Source of the DNA: Brienomyrus brachyistius
Taxonomy: Eukaryota; Chordata; Actinopteri; Osteoglossiformes; Mormyridae
Assembly (NCBI RefSeq): GCF_023856365.1
Contig: NC_064542.1
Location: 16,592,863 to 16,656,862, forward strand
Length of the DNA stretch: 64,000 bases
Reading direction: 5' to 3'
The notes under the pieces: generated by a model
What the model saw: the letters and a program-made list of their open reading frames with translations, nothing else
Told to the model about the DNA's origin: nothing
The model's database searches: none
Position numbers and translations under genes: made by a program
In this document: positions 30,120 through 63,284 of the stretch, in pieces
How positions within the stretch are numbered: position 1 is the stretch's first letter
Layout of the letters: every line of letters begins with the position of its first letter

Positions 30120-31259
30120 TTTTGCTTGGTTGTCTGAAAATGCCTTCCAGTGTGACTCATTATGTGCATTTCTGCATTGTATGTATGCCTGTAATGACTG
30201 TGTTCCCACGTGTTTGTTTCAGAAAGAGTGAGGATTTCTGCTTGTTAAAAATTTATTTATTTATTTATTTTTAAATGTGGGGTCATTTGGAAATCGCCAG
30301 TGTCTGCCACAGTCATGTCAATGCCTGGTGTTTCCATGGAGACCCCTGCTGCCGGTCATGAGTAAGCATCTCCAGAGACATCTATGGCTAAGGCAAGAGG
30401 GAGAAGACAAAAATAAACACTTGAGACCGGCACATTAAGTAATGCACTTAGCCGTCTCATGCCAACGCATCGTCACGGTCATTGTTGTGAAGCGAAGCAC
30501 ACAACAAACAAGGAAATGAGGGCCGTTCATCACTTTGCCACTTTTCGTTTCTTTCCCTGTGAAGCAGGTAAATGGAGCCACGCATGGTACCCATGTGCTG
30601 GAGAGTATATTTACTGGTGGGAGGTTTGTTTTAAAAAAAATATGGCAGACTATAAAGACCGACAGGCCAAACGGTCATTGCTTGACTGCTGTTCTTTGAA
30701 TATAGTATACAAATGTGAAGGGGAAACAGACCCTTCTGTGGAGATGCAGTGAGAACACTATTTGGAAGTCGGAAATCAATAAATAAATGTACATTTATGC
30801 TAGAAAATAGATGTCAATTGACTTATCATAGTACAATATGAATGGGTCATTTCATACAAAAACTCTTGGTCAAATTTTTTACAAATATTCAGGATGGGCC
30901 AGACCTCAGTTTCAATAAGTCAATAAATCCACATCTCAAAATCGTATCCCATGGACAAGGTGAGTTTTGGAAATTTACTCTTCAATTGGGTTTCTGATTT
31001 ATATGGTGGATTTCTATGCATAAAAAATAGCATGTATCTATCTTGAGGACATAATCTTCGGATGGCAGATTAAACCAGTGTTTCTCAATAAAGTCCTTGC
31101 GGACCCACAGACTGTCCTCGTTAGGCAGCTGGAAGTGGTTAAAAATGTGGACTATCTGTGAGTCCCTGAGGATGGGGTTGGGAAACACTATATTAAACAA
31201 ATGAATAGCAGTTAGCTTAAGATTAGTCAGGTAACTTTAAGCCGATCTTCTCTCTGCAG
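30120..31259. other. Upstream flank or 5' intron of trpc5, nothing firm
   Basis: The stretch precedes the acceptor of the first trpc5 coding exon. Around 30440-30600 it is less AT-rich and less repetitive than its neighbours and could hold regulatory sequence, but no defined site is supported. Confidence 0.3.
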
Positions 31260-31286
31260 CCAGCTCATCCATCGCACCGGAGTCCA

Positions 31287-50848
<19,562 letters not shown>

Positions 50849-52460
50849 GAACAATATGGCAGTGGTGGGGTGAAGAGCCTGTTGAATTACTAACCAGGGC
50901 TGGAGGCTAATCTTCGGAAGCGGTAAACAAATTATTGTTTGCTTAGAAGTATGAAGACAATAAAAAATTTATAGATAAGTAAAGAGCTTAATAAATCCAC
51001 TTGCAGTGATACTAACAAGCAAGTCCTTGAGATTTATATTTGCCTGCCTGCCTCCATCAGCTTTGTTCCTGTCATTTAGGACATAAACACCTGCATTCAC
51101 AAACATACCCAAATATACTTCTGTTTGCCTTGTACATGTTTGATTTTGTATGTTCTTGTTTGGGTCATTGGGTACCCCAGGGAACATCAGAACTGCGCCG
51201 AAGGTGGCTTTGTTCCATGGATCATGCGATGGCTGTTCCACATGTCAAGCCAGTACATAGATGTGTTATCTGGGATGCAAAAGTATTTGTCTCTTGCCAA
51301 AAAAGTCTATGGTATTCAAATAGAAAGCATGCTTTTGCTATCTCTATCTATGAAAATATCCCCCATTAATGGAATAGCAGTTTGTCGCTTGTGTCATCCA
51401 CAGAAGGATGGACTTTAGTAGCAAATGAGTACATATTCTGAATTTTAATACGAAATGGATGATGTTAACATATGAAATCTTAGTTCTGAGATTCAGTCCT
51501 CATTTGTGAACCCAACTCTGTCATCCGAGTCAACAGTTGGTCAGGGGTATGAGAGAATGTGTGAGCTGAGGTGGCAGACTGCCTAAAGCAAGATGAATTT
51601 TAATGAGTGACGAGAATTGCAGGAGGGAAGCTCGCAAACACCCACTTCTCCTTCCGAATTACACGCTGTTCAGTCTTCACTTGCTAAGAAGGCCTTGTTG
51701 ATAGCCCGTTCCTGACAGTACAGGTCACTTGCACTGCTGAAATGAGCCTTATTTTTTCCCCGCAAACGGCTGAAAACTGTTATGATGGGGAGCTGATATT
51801 TTATGCAAAACCACCCGGTTGTGTGCGGCGTCAGACTCGAGATGCTATCAGATGCAGGTGGTGATCTCTTTGGTTTATCTGGCAGAAGACAAGTGGTGAC
51901 TAATGCCAGGATATTTTGCTGTGTTCTAGAATGATAATTATTTGTGGGAAGATTGGAAGTCAAGGTATAGTCGTTATGGTGAAGTCAAATCTGAATTTAT
52001 GTGAAGTGGCCCTCAGACATATTCTGCAATAAGACTGCATTGTGGCTGATATGGAAATACACAAATGCACATCACAAATACATGATGTTATGATCTAGTA
52101 ATATTACATTATAATTTGAACTGCAGTGTTGGAATTTCAAAAATTTGAACTATATGGTTTATTGCAGTGTAATTTAAAGAATGGCATCAGGGTACAACTA
52201 TTTTTTTATTAAGCTACTTTTAACATTCACTTTTACACAATATAGTGCCCAAGCTATCCCAAGCTATCTGAATAAAAAGAAACGCTAAAGAACATTCATT
52301 TTCAAATTGAACAAAAAACCTTTTTAAAAAATAGTGATAGTCCAAGTATATCTTTGGGAAAGCTGGGGGATCTAGTGAAAGGAAAAAATGGAAGGAATTA
52401 AATAACATGAGTGTGGGACAGATAAGAGAGGAAATGGTGAGCGAGATGGTATTGAAGTGG
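50849..52460 (+). other. trpc5: trpc5 3' untranslated and downstream region
   Basis: An AATAAA at 50959-50964 and another AATAAA at about 50991 lie 110-150 bases after the stop and are candidate polyadenylation signals. The remaining bases hold short frames without domains and no recognised repeat. Confidence 0.4.
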
Positions 52461-52473
52461 AGAGATGGGCACT

Positions 52474-52688
<215 letters not shown>

Positions 52689-52926
52689 GTATTTCTGGCA
52701 TTTTGCTGCATTTCAACAATTATTCAGTTCTATCTCCATATACAGTCCTGAACAAAATCTTAAGACCAGGCAAAAAAATACAAGTATTCGCATTTCGCAC
52801 TGGTGGTTCATAACCAGGTTGTAAATAGAGCTTTGAAATGCAAAAAGAAGTAACAGGAGCAAAACACAAAAAATAGAGTCTAGGCAATTTCTTGAAAACT
52901 GCACTTAAACTCAAACAGGCTGCTCA

Positions 52927-53584
52927 TCAGCTGATCAAAAGTTTAAGACTGTAGCCCAAAAAGAGCCCAAAAACAGAAGCCATAGCCAGTAGCCCCTTGA
53001 TGCTCCTGCACAACCTGCAGTGCCATTGTTCCATTGAAGGAAAAAGCTCCTCAGACCATGATGGAGCCTCCTCCACTGTGCCACGTAGAAAACATCTCCA
53101 GTGGGATCTCCTTCTCATGCCAGTAATGTTGGAAACCATCCAGGTTACATTTTTTCTCGTCAGAGAATGAAACTTTCTTCTGCCTTTCGATGTCCCATGT
53201 TTGGTGCTCTTTTGCAAAGTCCAAACAGGCAGGTTTGTGACGTGGACGGAGACGTGGCCTTTGAAGTTCTTCAAGCTCTTCTTTTGCAGACGCTCTCTCA
53301 TGGTTATTGGGTTGCAGTTGGCATCAGTAAGGGCCTGTATTCGGGTTGAAGATCGGCCTGTGTCTTCACAGACAGCCCGTCTAATCGTCTGGCTCAGCGC
53401 AGGTGAAATGTTTTTGGGGTCTACCACTTGACTTTTTCATCCCATAACCCTCAGGATCTTTTAAGAAATTTAAAATGACTTTCTTACTGCGTCCAACCTT
53501 GGCAGAGATGGAGTTTTGCGAGAGGCTTTGCTTGTACAGCTCAACAATCCTGCCACATTCAAAGACAGGAAGCCTTTTTGCCAT
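52927..53584 (-). pseudogene. Tc1-type transposase fragment
   Basis: MAKRLPVFECGRIVELYKQS and AKVGRSKKVILNFLKDPEG form the first helix-turn-helix. After a frame change, SQTIRRAVCEDTGRSSTRI follows, and the catalytic domain starts with SDEKK containing the first Asp. The frame shifts again and the part with the second Asp and the Glu is missing where the right-hand repeat resumes. Confidence 0.9.
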
Positions 53585-53770
53585 CAGGAGGTCATGACAG
53601 TGTGACTGAAAATGACATGAAAGCCAGATTTTTACGCAGATTCTGCCTTTTAAAGGCTACGGTCTTAAACCTTTGATCAGCTGATGAGCAGCCTGTTTGA
53701 GTTTAAATGCTGTTTTCAATAAATTGCCTAAACTCTATTTTCTGTCCCTTGCTCCTGTTTCTTCTGTACA

Positions 53771-53823
53771 AGCTGGTTACGCACTGGTTACGCACTGGTT
53801 ACGCACTGGTTACGCACTGGTTA
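53771..53823. repeat. 11-bp tandem repeat, 4-5 copies
   Basis: GTTACGCACTG is repeated four times without change and once in altered form inside the terminal repeat of the Tc1 element. The left terminal repeat has no such expansion. Confidence 0.95.
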
Positions 53824-54635
53824 CCAGTGGGAAATGCGAATATTTGTAAAGTCTTAAGATTTTGTTCAGGACTGTATGTACTCTGACAGCACTACATTAT
53901 ACAGAAATGGTGTGGTCTGTTTAATGTACGTGGTTTACGAATAGAAGAAAAGACTGAGAAATGGTCAGCTGCTTGTGTTCAAAACATCTTAAGAAGTACA
54001 TCAGTGAACTGTTAAACTGTTGATAATCTTTTGCCATGATGATTTTTTTTTTATAATAAATTGCAATAAATCTTATTATCCTCTCCAAAGCTCTGCTGTA
54101 CTCATTTAAACAAGAGCAGCAGCAGAAAATGAATGAATAAATGAAGATTTTCAGAGAAATTTGAGCTCTATTAACAAGTGTTACGAAAAAGTCCCATAAA
54201 AACATTTGTAGACCAACAGTGCAAATAAGACTGATTAATAAATATAAAATGACAGTTATCTTCCTACACAGGTGACCATTTGTGCATCCCCATTGTGACA
54301 AATATGGAAGAGTGAGTTCTAAATAGGTAACCCCTGTGCCTGGTTTAAGACAAGGACTTGGCTCTTGGAAGATGAAGGGCTTTCCATGCAATTCAGCAAA
54401 CATGTGACTGAAAGTGCATCATACCTGATTTATATATAATGCTGCCCATCCTGTCACGGGACTTCACCGATGTGCCCCCAGCACCCAGATGCACAACAGA
54501 TGACATAAAATTTAAAATTTTAATAAATCCACTTTAAATAAATTAGGACATATCTGGTATTCAGAATTATAGGTTCACAGTGTCATGTTCATTTAAAACT
54601 GATTCATCTTTTATTGCTCTTTGCTGTATTACTAC

Positions 54636-54674
<39 letters not shown>
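54636..54674. repeat. (ATT)n microsatellite
   Basis: About 12 ATT units in intergenic DNA. Confidence 0.95.
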
Positions 54675-54675
<1 letters not shown>

Positions 54676-57600
54676 TTGTGTTTATTTCTGTGTTTTTGCC
54701 ATTGATAAATGACTATTTACTAGTCATTCCTCCATCAGTAGGCTGCGTATTCATTTTGGCAGCACTTGCGTATCTTCGATGTGGCAATAAAGCTTTTTGA
54801 CTTAAACGTAACTCATCTGAACGCAGCGTAGCACATCATTCCTCTCAAAAGACAAACCATGGACTAATGTTAATACGTGTGTGTTCCTGATAATCTACGT
54901 GAGGGTCCCTGCTTTGCTGTCATTCGGGGATGGCACCCGATATGAAATCATCAGTGATCAAAATTGTAAAAAGTAGCTTCAAAGATGCCCAGCTTGGTCT
55001 TTACTTTTGAGCTGCGTAACGAATCTGAATTGTTTCAGTAAATACAGAATTCTATCAAACTAATTACCTGTAAGTTATCTAGGTAAGAATGTTTGTAATA
55101 CTGTTACATTATGTTAAAATTACTTTGGTTATCCTCATTGGTGTCTTGGACTAAGCAAAGAATACCTGTGCAATTCCTATGCATCTTGATGTCTGATACT
55201 CCCCCCTGGTGGACAGTGGGAAAAAACGAATTTTAAGCGTTTTCCTCTCAGACCCCTTTGGTAAAATAGCATCTCTTAGACACATGAACATCAGCTATAT
55301 TCATCAGCTGTTCATATGTACTATGCAATACAAGTGGTAATTAATCTAAACTAAAGTATTATATAAAAATGTATATCAATTTTCACAGTTTAATATACAC
55401 TTTTTAGTAAACATTTTATTTGCCCCACAGATCAAGTTGTATTTACTGGAGCAATTTAATTAGTTTGTGTTTGTGTTGTCTTGCCAACATTCTAAAACTG
55501 ATCATATACAGTAAAGCTGGACGCGATTTCATAAAATTTAAAATTAAAATTATCAGTGTGTACTCATTAGTCAAGTAAGTGTGTAAAGCAGGTCAGGAAA
55601 TTAGATAAAGATAAGGGTGTGTTCAGCAAATGCCTCGTATTTCTATGTGTGACAGGCCCTAGGATTGGTGGAGAGAACAGGCTGACATTGGATTGGTGGA
55701 GAGGACAGACTGGCAGTGGATTGGTGAGCAACTTAGACAGAAAGGAAATTAGTGCTACAAAGTGATCCTTTGTAATCTATACAGGGAAAGGCTGAACCCA
55801 TTTGTTCCACTCCAGCCAAAAGGTCTTCTCTATGAATTATATAGGAACCTGGTAAAAATGTGACTGTGTCCAGAAACGTATACTTTCAATATGGGGGATC
55901 GAGCCAGTAAAAGTCAATCCACCTCCCGTAATCCCGGCTATTAAATTTGTATCTAGAAAATAATGTTTTGTGTGGCTTAAGTCTGCATTATGGCTTCTTC
56001 GGGACAGACTGAAAGTCTAAGACTTGGTTCAGTTTGCCTCGCACGCTGTCCAACTACAAGGCTGGTACAGGTTATTTTTTTTTTTACACTTGCTACTTTC
56101 AGGGTCTTTTTTACTTTCTACAAAAGGTGCAACTGCATTTGTTGAAATAAAGAATGAAACTGCATAAGAAGCAGAATTATGAATAATGTATCTAATATCA
56201 CAACACAAATAAACTTTGTTAATCAAATATGCTTAAAATACAGCGATTGTGTGTGTCTTTTTAACTGAATTCATGAGATGTAAAACGTCTAAACTCATTC
56301 ACGAAATCGAGCGCCAGTTCCATTAGATACACATGCAGTCAGTGCATCCTTGAGACAACGAATGTCTATACATAAGGATTACGCACACATACCCTCATGC
56401 ATAAAGGTAGTTACTTGAGCAAGCACCTTCAGAAGCCAGTTTGAACAGAAGAGCACGCAGCCGGGGTGTCTGTGGTCGATAATGACAGCAGAAAGTTACA
56501 CACCTGACTACATACCATCTGCCTCTTTGGAAGTGACGCGACAGGCTGCTGTCACACCTGCTGCAGCCTCCCTATTGGCCGCCTTTCACATATGCTTTAC
56601 ACTTCAGTCTCCAAGGGTGCCAGCACCCAAGGCATGACCCAACAAGTGTTCTGACGCCTTCCACAGCTGTGCCAGAAATGTTCTCTGGATCCCAGCAGTA
56701 GAAAAAATTCAGGGGCTGAATTTGTTAGTCAATCATGGAATAGTGTATAATTTCAACTTTTACACTAAATTATACACTAAAAGATTTTGGTTTTTTTAGT
56801 GCATGTACTTATTTTAAGGTCTGTTTTTTTGTTCTCCTAAATGATTCATGCAATAGTTTTAAACAAACAAATTTGGCTATAGTCCAAATTCAGCGTAACC
56901 AAAGTTATACTATGACTATAACTTTGCTACATCTCTCAACAAAATTAAATCACATTCAAACCTCAAACACTAACAGTCTAGTGTTTGGATTTTGTTCAGG
57001 GAATTATTTAAAACCCTGTACACAATCAAGGGCACTGAAATCCCTCGTCCTTGTCCTCCATTAGCAGCCTTGGGCTCTGCAGTCTTCACTGATTGTCCAA
57101 TGTAATCATCTCCATTATTTCAGTAGTTGTGTTTTTAGTGCTGGTGCTGCTAATTTGCAATATTGATCAAGTTTAAAAGGCTTGTTCATGGCAAAAAGAA
57201 CAAAACAGAGGAGTTTCCCGAAATTGTCATAGGGCAAAGATTATCTTGACCATTACAGGAGCAGTCTGCACTGCAAAATAGGGGCAAGTTTCCAAAAAAA
57301 AGCTCAAGGATCATCAAGTAGCACATCCTTTATAGAAATTAGTGAGAGCCTTCCACTGCCATCGTACTAGTGATGGACAAAATGACGCCTCATGACACGT
57401 GTATTTTTTGACCCCACTGGATGGTGTTTTCTGTTCAAAAAAGGGAACAAAGCATGCCACAAAACAAAGCAAGAGCACCATCTAGTGGAGTCATAAATAA
57501 GTTCAAGAGGTATCCTTTTGTCCGTCACTACATCATTTCGGAAATTTGCTTGCTAACACTGCTGCTTTGTGCATCTACCTGTAGCACACAGGTACAGATA
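54675..57600. other. Intergenic DNA, no gene recognised
   Basis: A partial duplication of about 30 bp (GATTGGTGGAGAGRACAG) is seen at 55664-55725. Around 56290-56640 the sequence is richer in C+G with a few CpGs, but no frame or splice pattern supports an exon. Confidence 0.4.
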
Positions 57601-57639
57601 TTTTAGTACAGATATTTTATGGGTTCCACTGAAATAAAG

Positions 57640-58335
57640 GTAGCTGACTAGGAGAAAGATCTCGGTATGTATGTTGATGCTTCCATGTCCCACTCTTGCC
57701 AGTGTGGGGAAGCAATAAAAAAGGCCAATAGGATGTTGGGTTATATCTCTAGGTGTGTGGAGTTTAACTGAATGGAGGTGATTCTATGATTGTACAATTC
57801 CTTGGTAAGACCCCACCTAGAATAATGTGTGCAGGTTTGGTCACCATACCTTAAGAAAGACATCGCTGCCTTGGAAAAGGTGCAACGTAGGGCGATGAGA
57901 ATGATTCCTGGTCTTAGAGGAATGTCTTATGAGGAGAGGTTAGCTGAGCTGAATCTGTTTAGCCTCCAGCAAAGGAGACTAAGGGGGGACATGATCCAGG
58001 TATATAAGATTCTAACAGTTCTGGATGCTGTTCAGATGCGGAAATATTGAAACTAATATTTAAATATTAGTTTAAATACTACAACTCGTTGCCATAACTG
58101 GAAATTAGAGGAAGAACATTTTAAAATGAATCTGAGAAAGCACTTCTTTACACAGCGTGTAGTTAGAGTACGGAATAGTCTCCCTGCTAGTGCAACACAA
58201 GCTAAAACCCTGGGTTCCTTTAAATCAGAGCTAGATAAGACTTTAACAACTCTGAGCTATTAGTTAAGTTCTCCCCAAACGAGCCTGATCGGCCGAATGG
58301 CCTCCTCTCGTTTGTAAATTTCTTATGTGTTTATG
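57640..58335 (+). mobile_element. CR1/L2-clade LINE, 3' fragment
   Basis: The polymerase end reads LVRPHLEYCVQVWSPYLKKD, then IAALEKVQRRAMRMIPGLRG and SYEERLAELNLFSLQQRRLR. The order L-V-R-P-x-L-E-Y-C, L-E-x-V-Q-R-R and Y-E-E-R-L-x-x-L is diagnostic of this clade. The 3' end GGCCTCCTCTCGTTTGTAAA and TTTCTTATG is a common tail in ray-finned fish genomes. Frames are broken. Confidence 0.88.
57829..58050 (+). pseudogene. CR1/L2-clade polymerase C-terminal fragment
   Basis: An open stretch of 73 codons carries VQVWSPYLKKDIAALEKVQR and GDMIQVYKIL. It has no catalytic motif and is preceded by in-frame stops, so it is only a relic. Confidence 0.88.
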
Positions 58336-58339
58336 TTCA

Positions 58340-60970
58340 CCCGCAACCCAGAAATAGGAGTATGTTTATATTACTTTGACTATTCTGACTTAACAGATCG
58401 ATGCAAGAATTTTCCACATTAGTAACCAATTCATTGTTACACCTCTACCTGAGTCATTCTCTCACCTTTTGTGTCTGCATTGTCAAGTTAACTGTACATG
58501 TCTTTGAGTCTTTGCACATATGAAGGTGGGAGGTTTGCTTTCAACTTTCTGAGTTACATGTGGCAAAGAATTTATCCTGCACCTCTGTGCATCAGTGGTC
58601 CTGACATATCTGTATGTAGTAATTATCTCTGTCTCTCTGTTTTTTGTGTCCAAACATATGTGGGACTATTTATCGGTCCATGCCAGTCTTTCTAGGGCCG
58701 GAGTGCCCTACGTAGAACGTGGGCGGTTAATGTCCAGTGGTTCTGCTGCTTATTTATTTGTTTCTTTTATTGTGTTTATTTTAATTTTTTTATTTTCCTT
58801 CATTTGTAAACACTTTGTAAACCCTCTGGTTAAAACAGTGCTACATACAGAAAATAAAGATTGCTGTGATTGCGTTGGACTGGCATATTCATCCACAAAC
58901 CCACCACTCTAGGTTTTCCACTTTAAAAAAATCCTAATATCACAGTTAATAAATTTAGAAAAGAAGGCTTAGACTGTAAGTGCAACCCTACGTGCTACTG
59001 AAAAAAGGTCAAAAGATTACTCAAAGCACTGATCAAATAGTTTAAAATGGACAGCAGCAAGGCACATAGTAAGAGCTTCGAAGTTCTTTCAGTGAATGTG
59101 TAATTTGTACCAACATATATGCATCAGAAAAGGACAAAATGGATTTGATAAATACAGAAAAAAGAATGACCACATACTCAACTTCACAAGAGGAGAAGTA
59201 TATCACAATCACTAGTCAGAGAAATAGATGCCTTATACTGTAGGTCCTACGTTTACAGATTCCAAAACATTTAACTCATATCTCAAAAGCCATCAGAATG
59301 GAAAGTACAGTCAGCATTGTTTTAACACTGAGAGTCAAAATGCTTTGGTATGTTGTTAAAATGTCAGTGTAAATGAATGGTAGTCGGTTCCCACATTCTC
59401 AGTGTCACTGACTGAATCTTTTGCAAACTGTTACTTACTCTTATCAAAGGCACCAGTTTCAAAAAGCACTTACATGCACATGTAACTTCCTCAGATCTCA
59501 AGACACAGAATAACAAGCAAACAAAAAAGTCACAAAGCACCGTATAACAGCAACATGACAATAGAAGAACAACAAAATTATGTACTTTGGGTACCAAAAA
59601 TACAACAATGCCGTATCACTGCAGTTTATGGAATATATTTCAAAAACATTTTGAAAGCTTGGTTAACTGTTTTTCTTGGGGTAGCTAACACGATGATCAT
59701 ATACCTACATAGTTTTGGGTGTAAAATGATTACAAAGGGAAACTACATAATCTATTTTGACCAACAAGACTAAAGCAACTAAAAATTGTGCCAAATGATG
59801 ACAGTTATATAAAACCATTTGCATATATATATATATATATACTGAAACATTTGGAAATTTGCGTGAAGCAAGGAGGAATGACGGTCTGCTGTACAGAAGT
59901 GGCATTACGGTGCGGGTATTACAAGAGCCATTTCACAAATGGTAATTATCATTTGAGAAATGCTCCAAAGTAATCGAGAGAAACTGTAATGTTAGATATT
60001 TACACAGACTAAAAACTCATTTATATCAGAGTTGTAGTCCTTGAGATCTGGTCTTGGTCCTGCGACCAGTCTTGACACCAGCCTTAAGACCGCTCAACCG
60101 GATCTCAGCCTCATCTTGGTGTCGTCCCTATTTTGTCTTGATCTTGCCTTGGTCTTGACTGTCAGTTTCGAAGTATTGCAAAAAATATTATCTAAATCAA
60201 TATACAAATATACTTCTTTCCCCTCACTAAGCTGAAATAAAATTTTCTGTGCTGTCCTCTTGTAGCAGTGCTACTTAAAAATGTGCTGCATCGCCCAGCT
60301 GCCCCAGTAGTATAACGCTATTGGACAGCTTCAGAGGGCAGAGGGGCTGCTGCTCAGAGATTGAGCAACGGGCCCTTTGAAAATGAACATGAAAGACGCC
60401 GAGAAGATTACAATAATCCGTGTGTTTGTTTGTAGGTCTCAATTGGGTTACAATTCGACCACTTTAGGTCATAGTTTCCATCTGGATGTGAGTGGGCCTG
60501 CTTGTCCGTGTGATTTCGTCTTTTGTGGATATGTCTTAGTCTAGGGGGCACTCCCAATCAGGGCCGGTCAGGATCACTCAGTGTTTTAAATATTTTAAGT
60601 TTAGCCCCGAGTATTTTAGTCATGATGCCAGTCTTCCTTCGAAAAAGAAAAAGGTTAAGCCTGAAGTAAACTTGACCCCTGATTTTTTCAATAGCTAGAA
60701 ACACCCCTGGTCTGAAGTAAAGATAATTGTATGAAACATGTTAAATATAAACAAAGGCTGGGCTACTCTGTAGATATTAAAAGTTGGCTTTCTTTCATAT
60801 TATTCATATTAATTTGGATATCAAAACAAGTGTATTTGATGTTGGCTTGTAATGGTGTGTTAATATCAAGCATTTCTCTTACGTTTTTATCTTTATTTAT
60901 GGCTACAAATAACCTTGAATTATGTGCATCATACTCATAATATTTTATTGCTCTGTTATGCTCTTATGAT
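58340..60970. other. Intergenic DNA with minor repeats
   Basis: An (AT)n run lies at about 59826-59841 and a GGTCTTG-rich low-complexity stretch at about 60040-60165. No gene is supported. Confidence 0.45.
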
Positions 60971-60972
60971 AT

Positions 60973-61185
60973 ACAGTGAGGGAAATAATTATTTGACCCC
61001 ATGTCGAATTCCTAAGTTCACCCATTTATAAAGAAATGAGAAGTCTATCATTTCAATGGTAGATTTAATTTAACATAAGAAGGTAGATTTTCAACAAAAC
61101 AAACAGGGAAAAAAATCATAATCTAACAGGTACAAATCAATTTGTCATTAATATAGGGAAATAATTATTTGATCCCTTACAAGCC
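60973..61185. mobile_element. Single end of a Tc1-type element
   Basis: TACAGTGAGGGAAATAATTA with TTTGACCCC at 60974 is a typical Tc1-family terminus. A near repeat (AGGGAAATAATTATTTGATC) occurs at about 61155-61175. No transposase or distal end was found. Confidence 0.65.
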
Positions 61186-61199
61186 AGCAAGAAATTGTA

Positions 61200-62000
61200 A
61201 TGGGAATGGGTAAATGTAATCTAACACAACACAAGTAGTACTTCATTAAGTATTACAGTTTTTCTTGATTGCTTTCATGCAGCAGTCAACTCAAACTCCA
61301 CATTTCCAAAACAGTTAACACACAGGCCCAAACAGTGGCACTCATGGTCAAAGTGACACATTTTGTTTGCAAAAGGCTCTAACGTTATTATCTAACGTTG
61401 GCTCTAATCGTGCCAAAACATTTTAAATTTGTAACAAAAGCAAATTTTGTCTTCAAACAACACAACTTGCAGCCAAATGTATACGCTCTTCCAATCAATC
61501 ATCACAAAATGGACAACAAAATATAAAATACGGAGATCAGTGTGAAACAGTACAGCTTTGCTTGTAATTCTGTTAACCTACATGCCTGTGCCATTTGTTG
61601 ACTTTATAAGGTATGTGCCAAAACCATCTTGTAAAGAATTGGATACATAATCAGAAATACTTTGAAACAAATTTAATTGATTCCATGTCATTCTTTTTCC
61701 AAACGGTGGCTGAAATCTGAAATGAAACCTATTGGAATATAACAAATGACTTCAAATAGCCACTATGTTCTTTCAATCTATTCGCTCACGATGATAAGAG
61801 CACATGTTCTCGTCCACATCACATCTATATCCTCCCTTGCAATACACCGAGGGAAAGACCTCCTTGCATGTCGTATCCAACCTTAATATACACCTTGATT
61901 TATAGGTGTACAGACTGATTCCAGATTTGTGTGAAGGAGTGTCAAACAGGTGCTGTAGTGATTTCATATTCATCTAGGTAGTTTCTAATAGTTGGGTATA
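61200..62000. other. Intergenic DNA, no gene recognised
   Basis: Short frames only; none shows a domain. Confidence 0.4.
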
Positions 62001-62029
62001 GATGGTTTCTGCTGGGTATAGATGCAGAC

Positions 62030-62475
62030 GATAACTTGGTGTCAATATCGTTCATGTAAATTAGGAATAACAGTGGTTATAAAATTGAACCCGTGATCAA
62101 TTTTACTCGATACCTCTCCTAAATCCATGTTGGCTATCCCTCAGAATGTTATTTGAATCCAGGAAATCTACCATTTTCACTTGGATTATAGCTTCCATTA
62201 CTTTCCCTGTTATGCAAGTTAAGTTGGCCTACAGTTTGATGGATTACTTCTGTCCCCTTTTTTGAATATGGGAGTTATATTAACATGCTACCAATCAGAA
62301 GGTACCACACCAGCAGATAAGGATTTCTGAAATAGTCAAAGTCAAAGGCTGGCAAATTATTTCCCACATCTCTTTCAAAACTGTAGGTAAGATCCCAACA
62401 GGACCAGATATATATCCAATGACAGATACCCATCACAGGGATCTGGTCAGGAATCATTAAAGTGAACCACGTCCA
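62030..62475 (-). mobile_element. CR1-like LINE reverse transcriptase fragment, antisense
   Basis: The minus strand reads VPSDW, NITPIFKKGDRSNPSNCRP and, after breaks, pieces matching the following polymerase region. V-P-x-D-W-x-x-x-N-V-T-P-I-F-K-K-G is the hallmark N-terminal part of CR1-clade reverse transcriptases. There are many stops, so it is dead. Confidence 0.82.
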
Positions 62476-62919
62476 ATAGGATCCTTTATTTGACCATCTT
62501 TAATTTTCCATATTCTTAAAAAAATGGTGTGTATGCGGCTTGTGAATTGGTATATTCAGATATTCTTAAGAAATATATATAAAAAAAGTCAGTCCAACGT
62601 CGTTCACCAGGTGGCACTTGTTGACTATATAATAACTTGGCAACTTGCACATAATAATGCAAACGATGTAAACCAATTTGAAAGGATTTAAAAAGCGCTA
62701 GCATGAGTTATACATCAGAACCAAAACAACACCAACTATGTGCATGTAACAGTCAGTTGGCTTAGTTGTCTTTACACGTCCTGAAGAGAACAGAATCCTT
62801 CAGATTATCCAAATCTCATTTATATGTAAACAGTGTACGAGCAACTAACCCTCACTTAGTGCTAATATCAGCGTTACTATATCTCAGGCTTGGAAAAAGT
62901 GCTCTCCACTCCTTCCCCT

Positions 62920-63169
62920 TACCCTCCGTTATCAGAAGCTTCTTTCGCCGGAAAGAGCACATGCAACACTTCCCGTTTTCACTAACTACCAACTACGCAT
63001 GTTTCCGGTCGCTTTAACGATTGGCCAAATAGTGACACTACTACGCCTTTGATTGGTCGGCTGTGTGACAGTGCGGTTTGTACTATATCGGTACTGCAGA
63101 TGCGTTGAATGTACGTGGGGACTCAAATTGAGGAGTTTTGGTTGCATATGCTTTAGATGAAAAAGAATT
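62920..63169 (+). promoter_or_regulatory. Candidate promoter of the canopy gene
   Basis: Upstream of the canopy start codon there is a CpG-containing patch with two inverted CCAAT boxes (ATTGG at 63020-63024 and 63052-63056) and a TTCCGG ETS-type core at about 63003. No TATA box is apparent. This fits a housekeeping promoter. The transcription start cannot be fixed. Confidence 0.5.
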
Positions 63170-63178
63170 ATGATCAAG

Positions 63179-63284
63179 ATGAAGCCATTGCTTGTTGTTG
63201 ATGTGTTTTTACTGACTGCAGTCGCGGAAATGATGAAGAAGGGCGACGACGCCGAATGGGTACATTTACCTGACAAATGTGAAG
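63179..63284 (+). CDS. cnpy3: Canopy gene coding exon 1
   Basis: The exon encodes the signal peptide and the first residues of the mature protein up to DKCEG, ending phase 1 before GTATAA. A stop at 63158-63160 in the same frame limits the start to 63170 or 63179. Confidence 0.85.

Larger units (their letters stand above)
52741..53876 (-). mobile_element. Tc1/mariner element, internally deleted, long terminal inverted repeats
   Basis: The TA-flanked ends ACAGTCCTGAACAAAATCTT (from 52742) and AAGATTTTGTTCAGGACTGT (to 53875) are inverted. Similarity extends inward about 200 bp (for example CTGCTCATCAGCTGATCAAA on the left, TTTGATCAGCTGATGAGCAG on the right). The body encodes a degenerate transposase on minus. 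At 1.1 kb it is shorter than an intact element. Confidence 0.92.

Noticed and set aside
50971..51418. Open frames downstream of trpc5 as a separate gene
   Set aside because: The frames on both strands are short, lack domains and splice borders, and the region is better read as 3' flanking DNA.
63108..63140. Possible ER-stress element upstream of the canopy gene (CGTGG spaced from ATTG)
   Set aside because: The spacing is eight bases and the second half reads ATTGA, so it does not fit the CGTGG-N9-ATTGG pattern.
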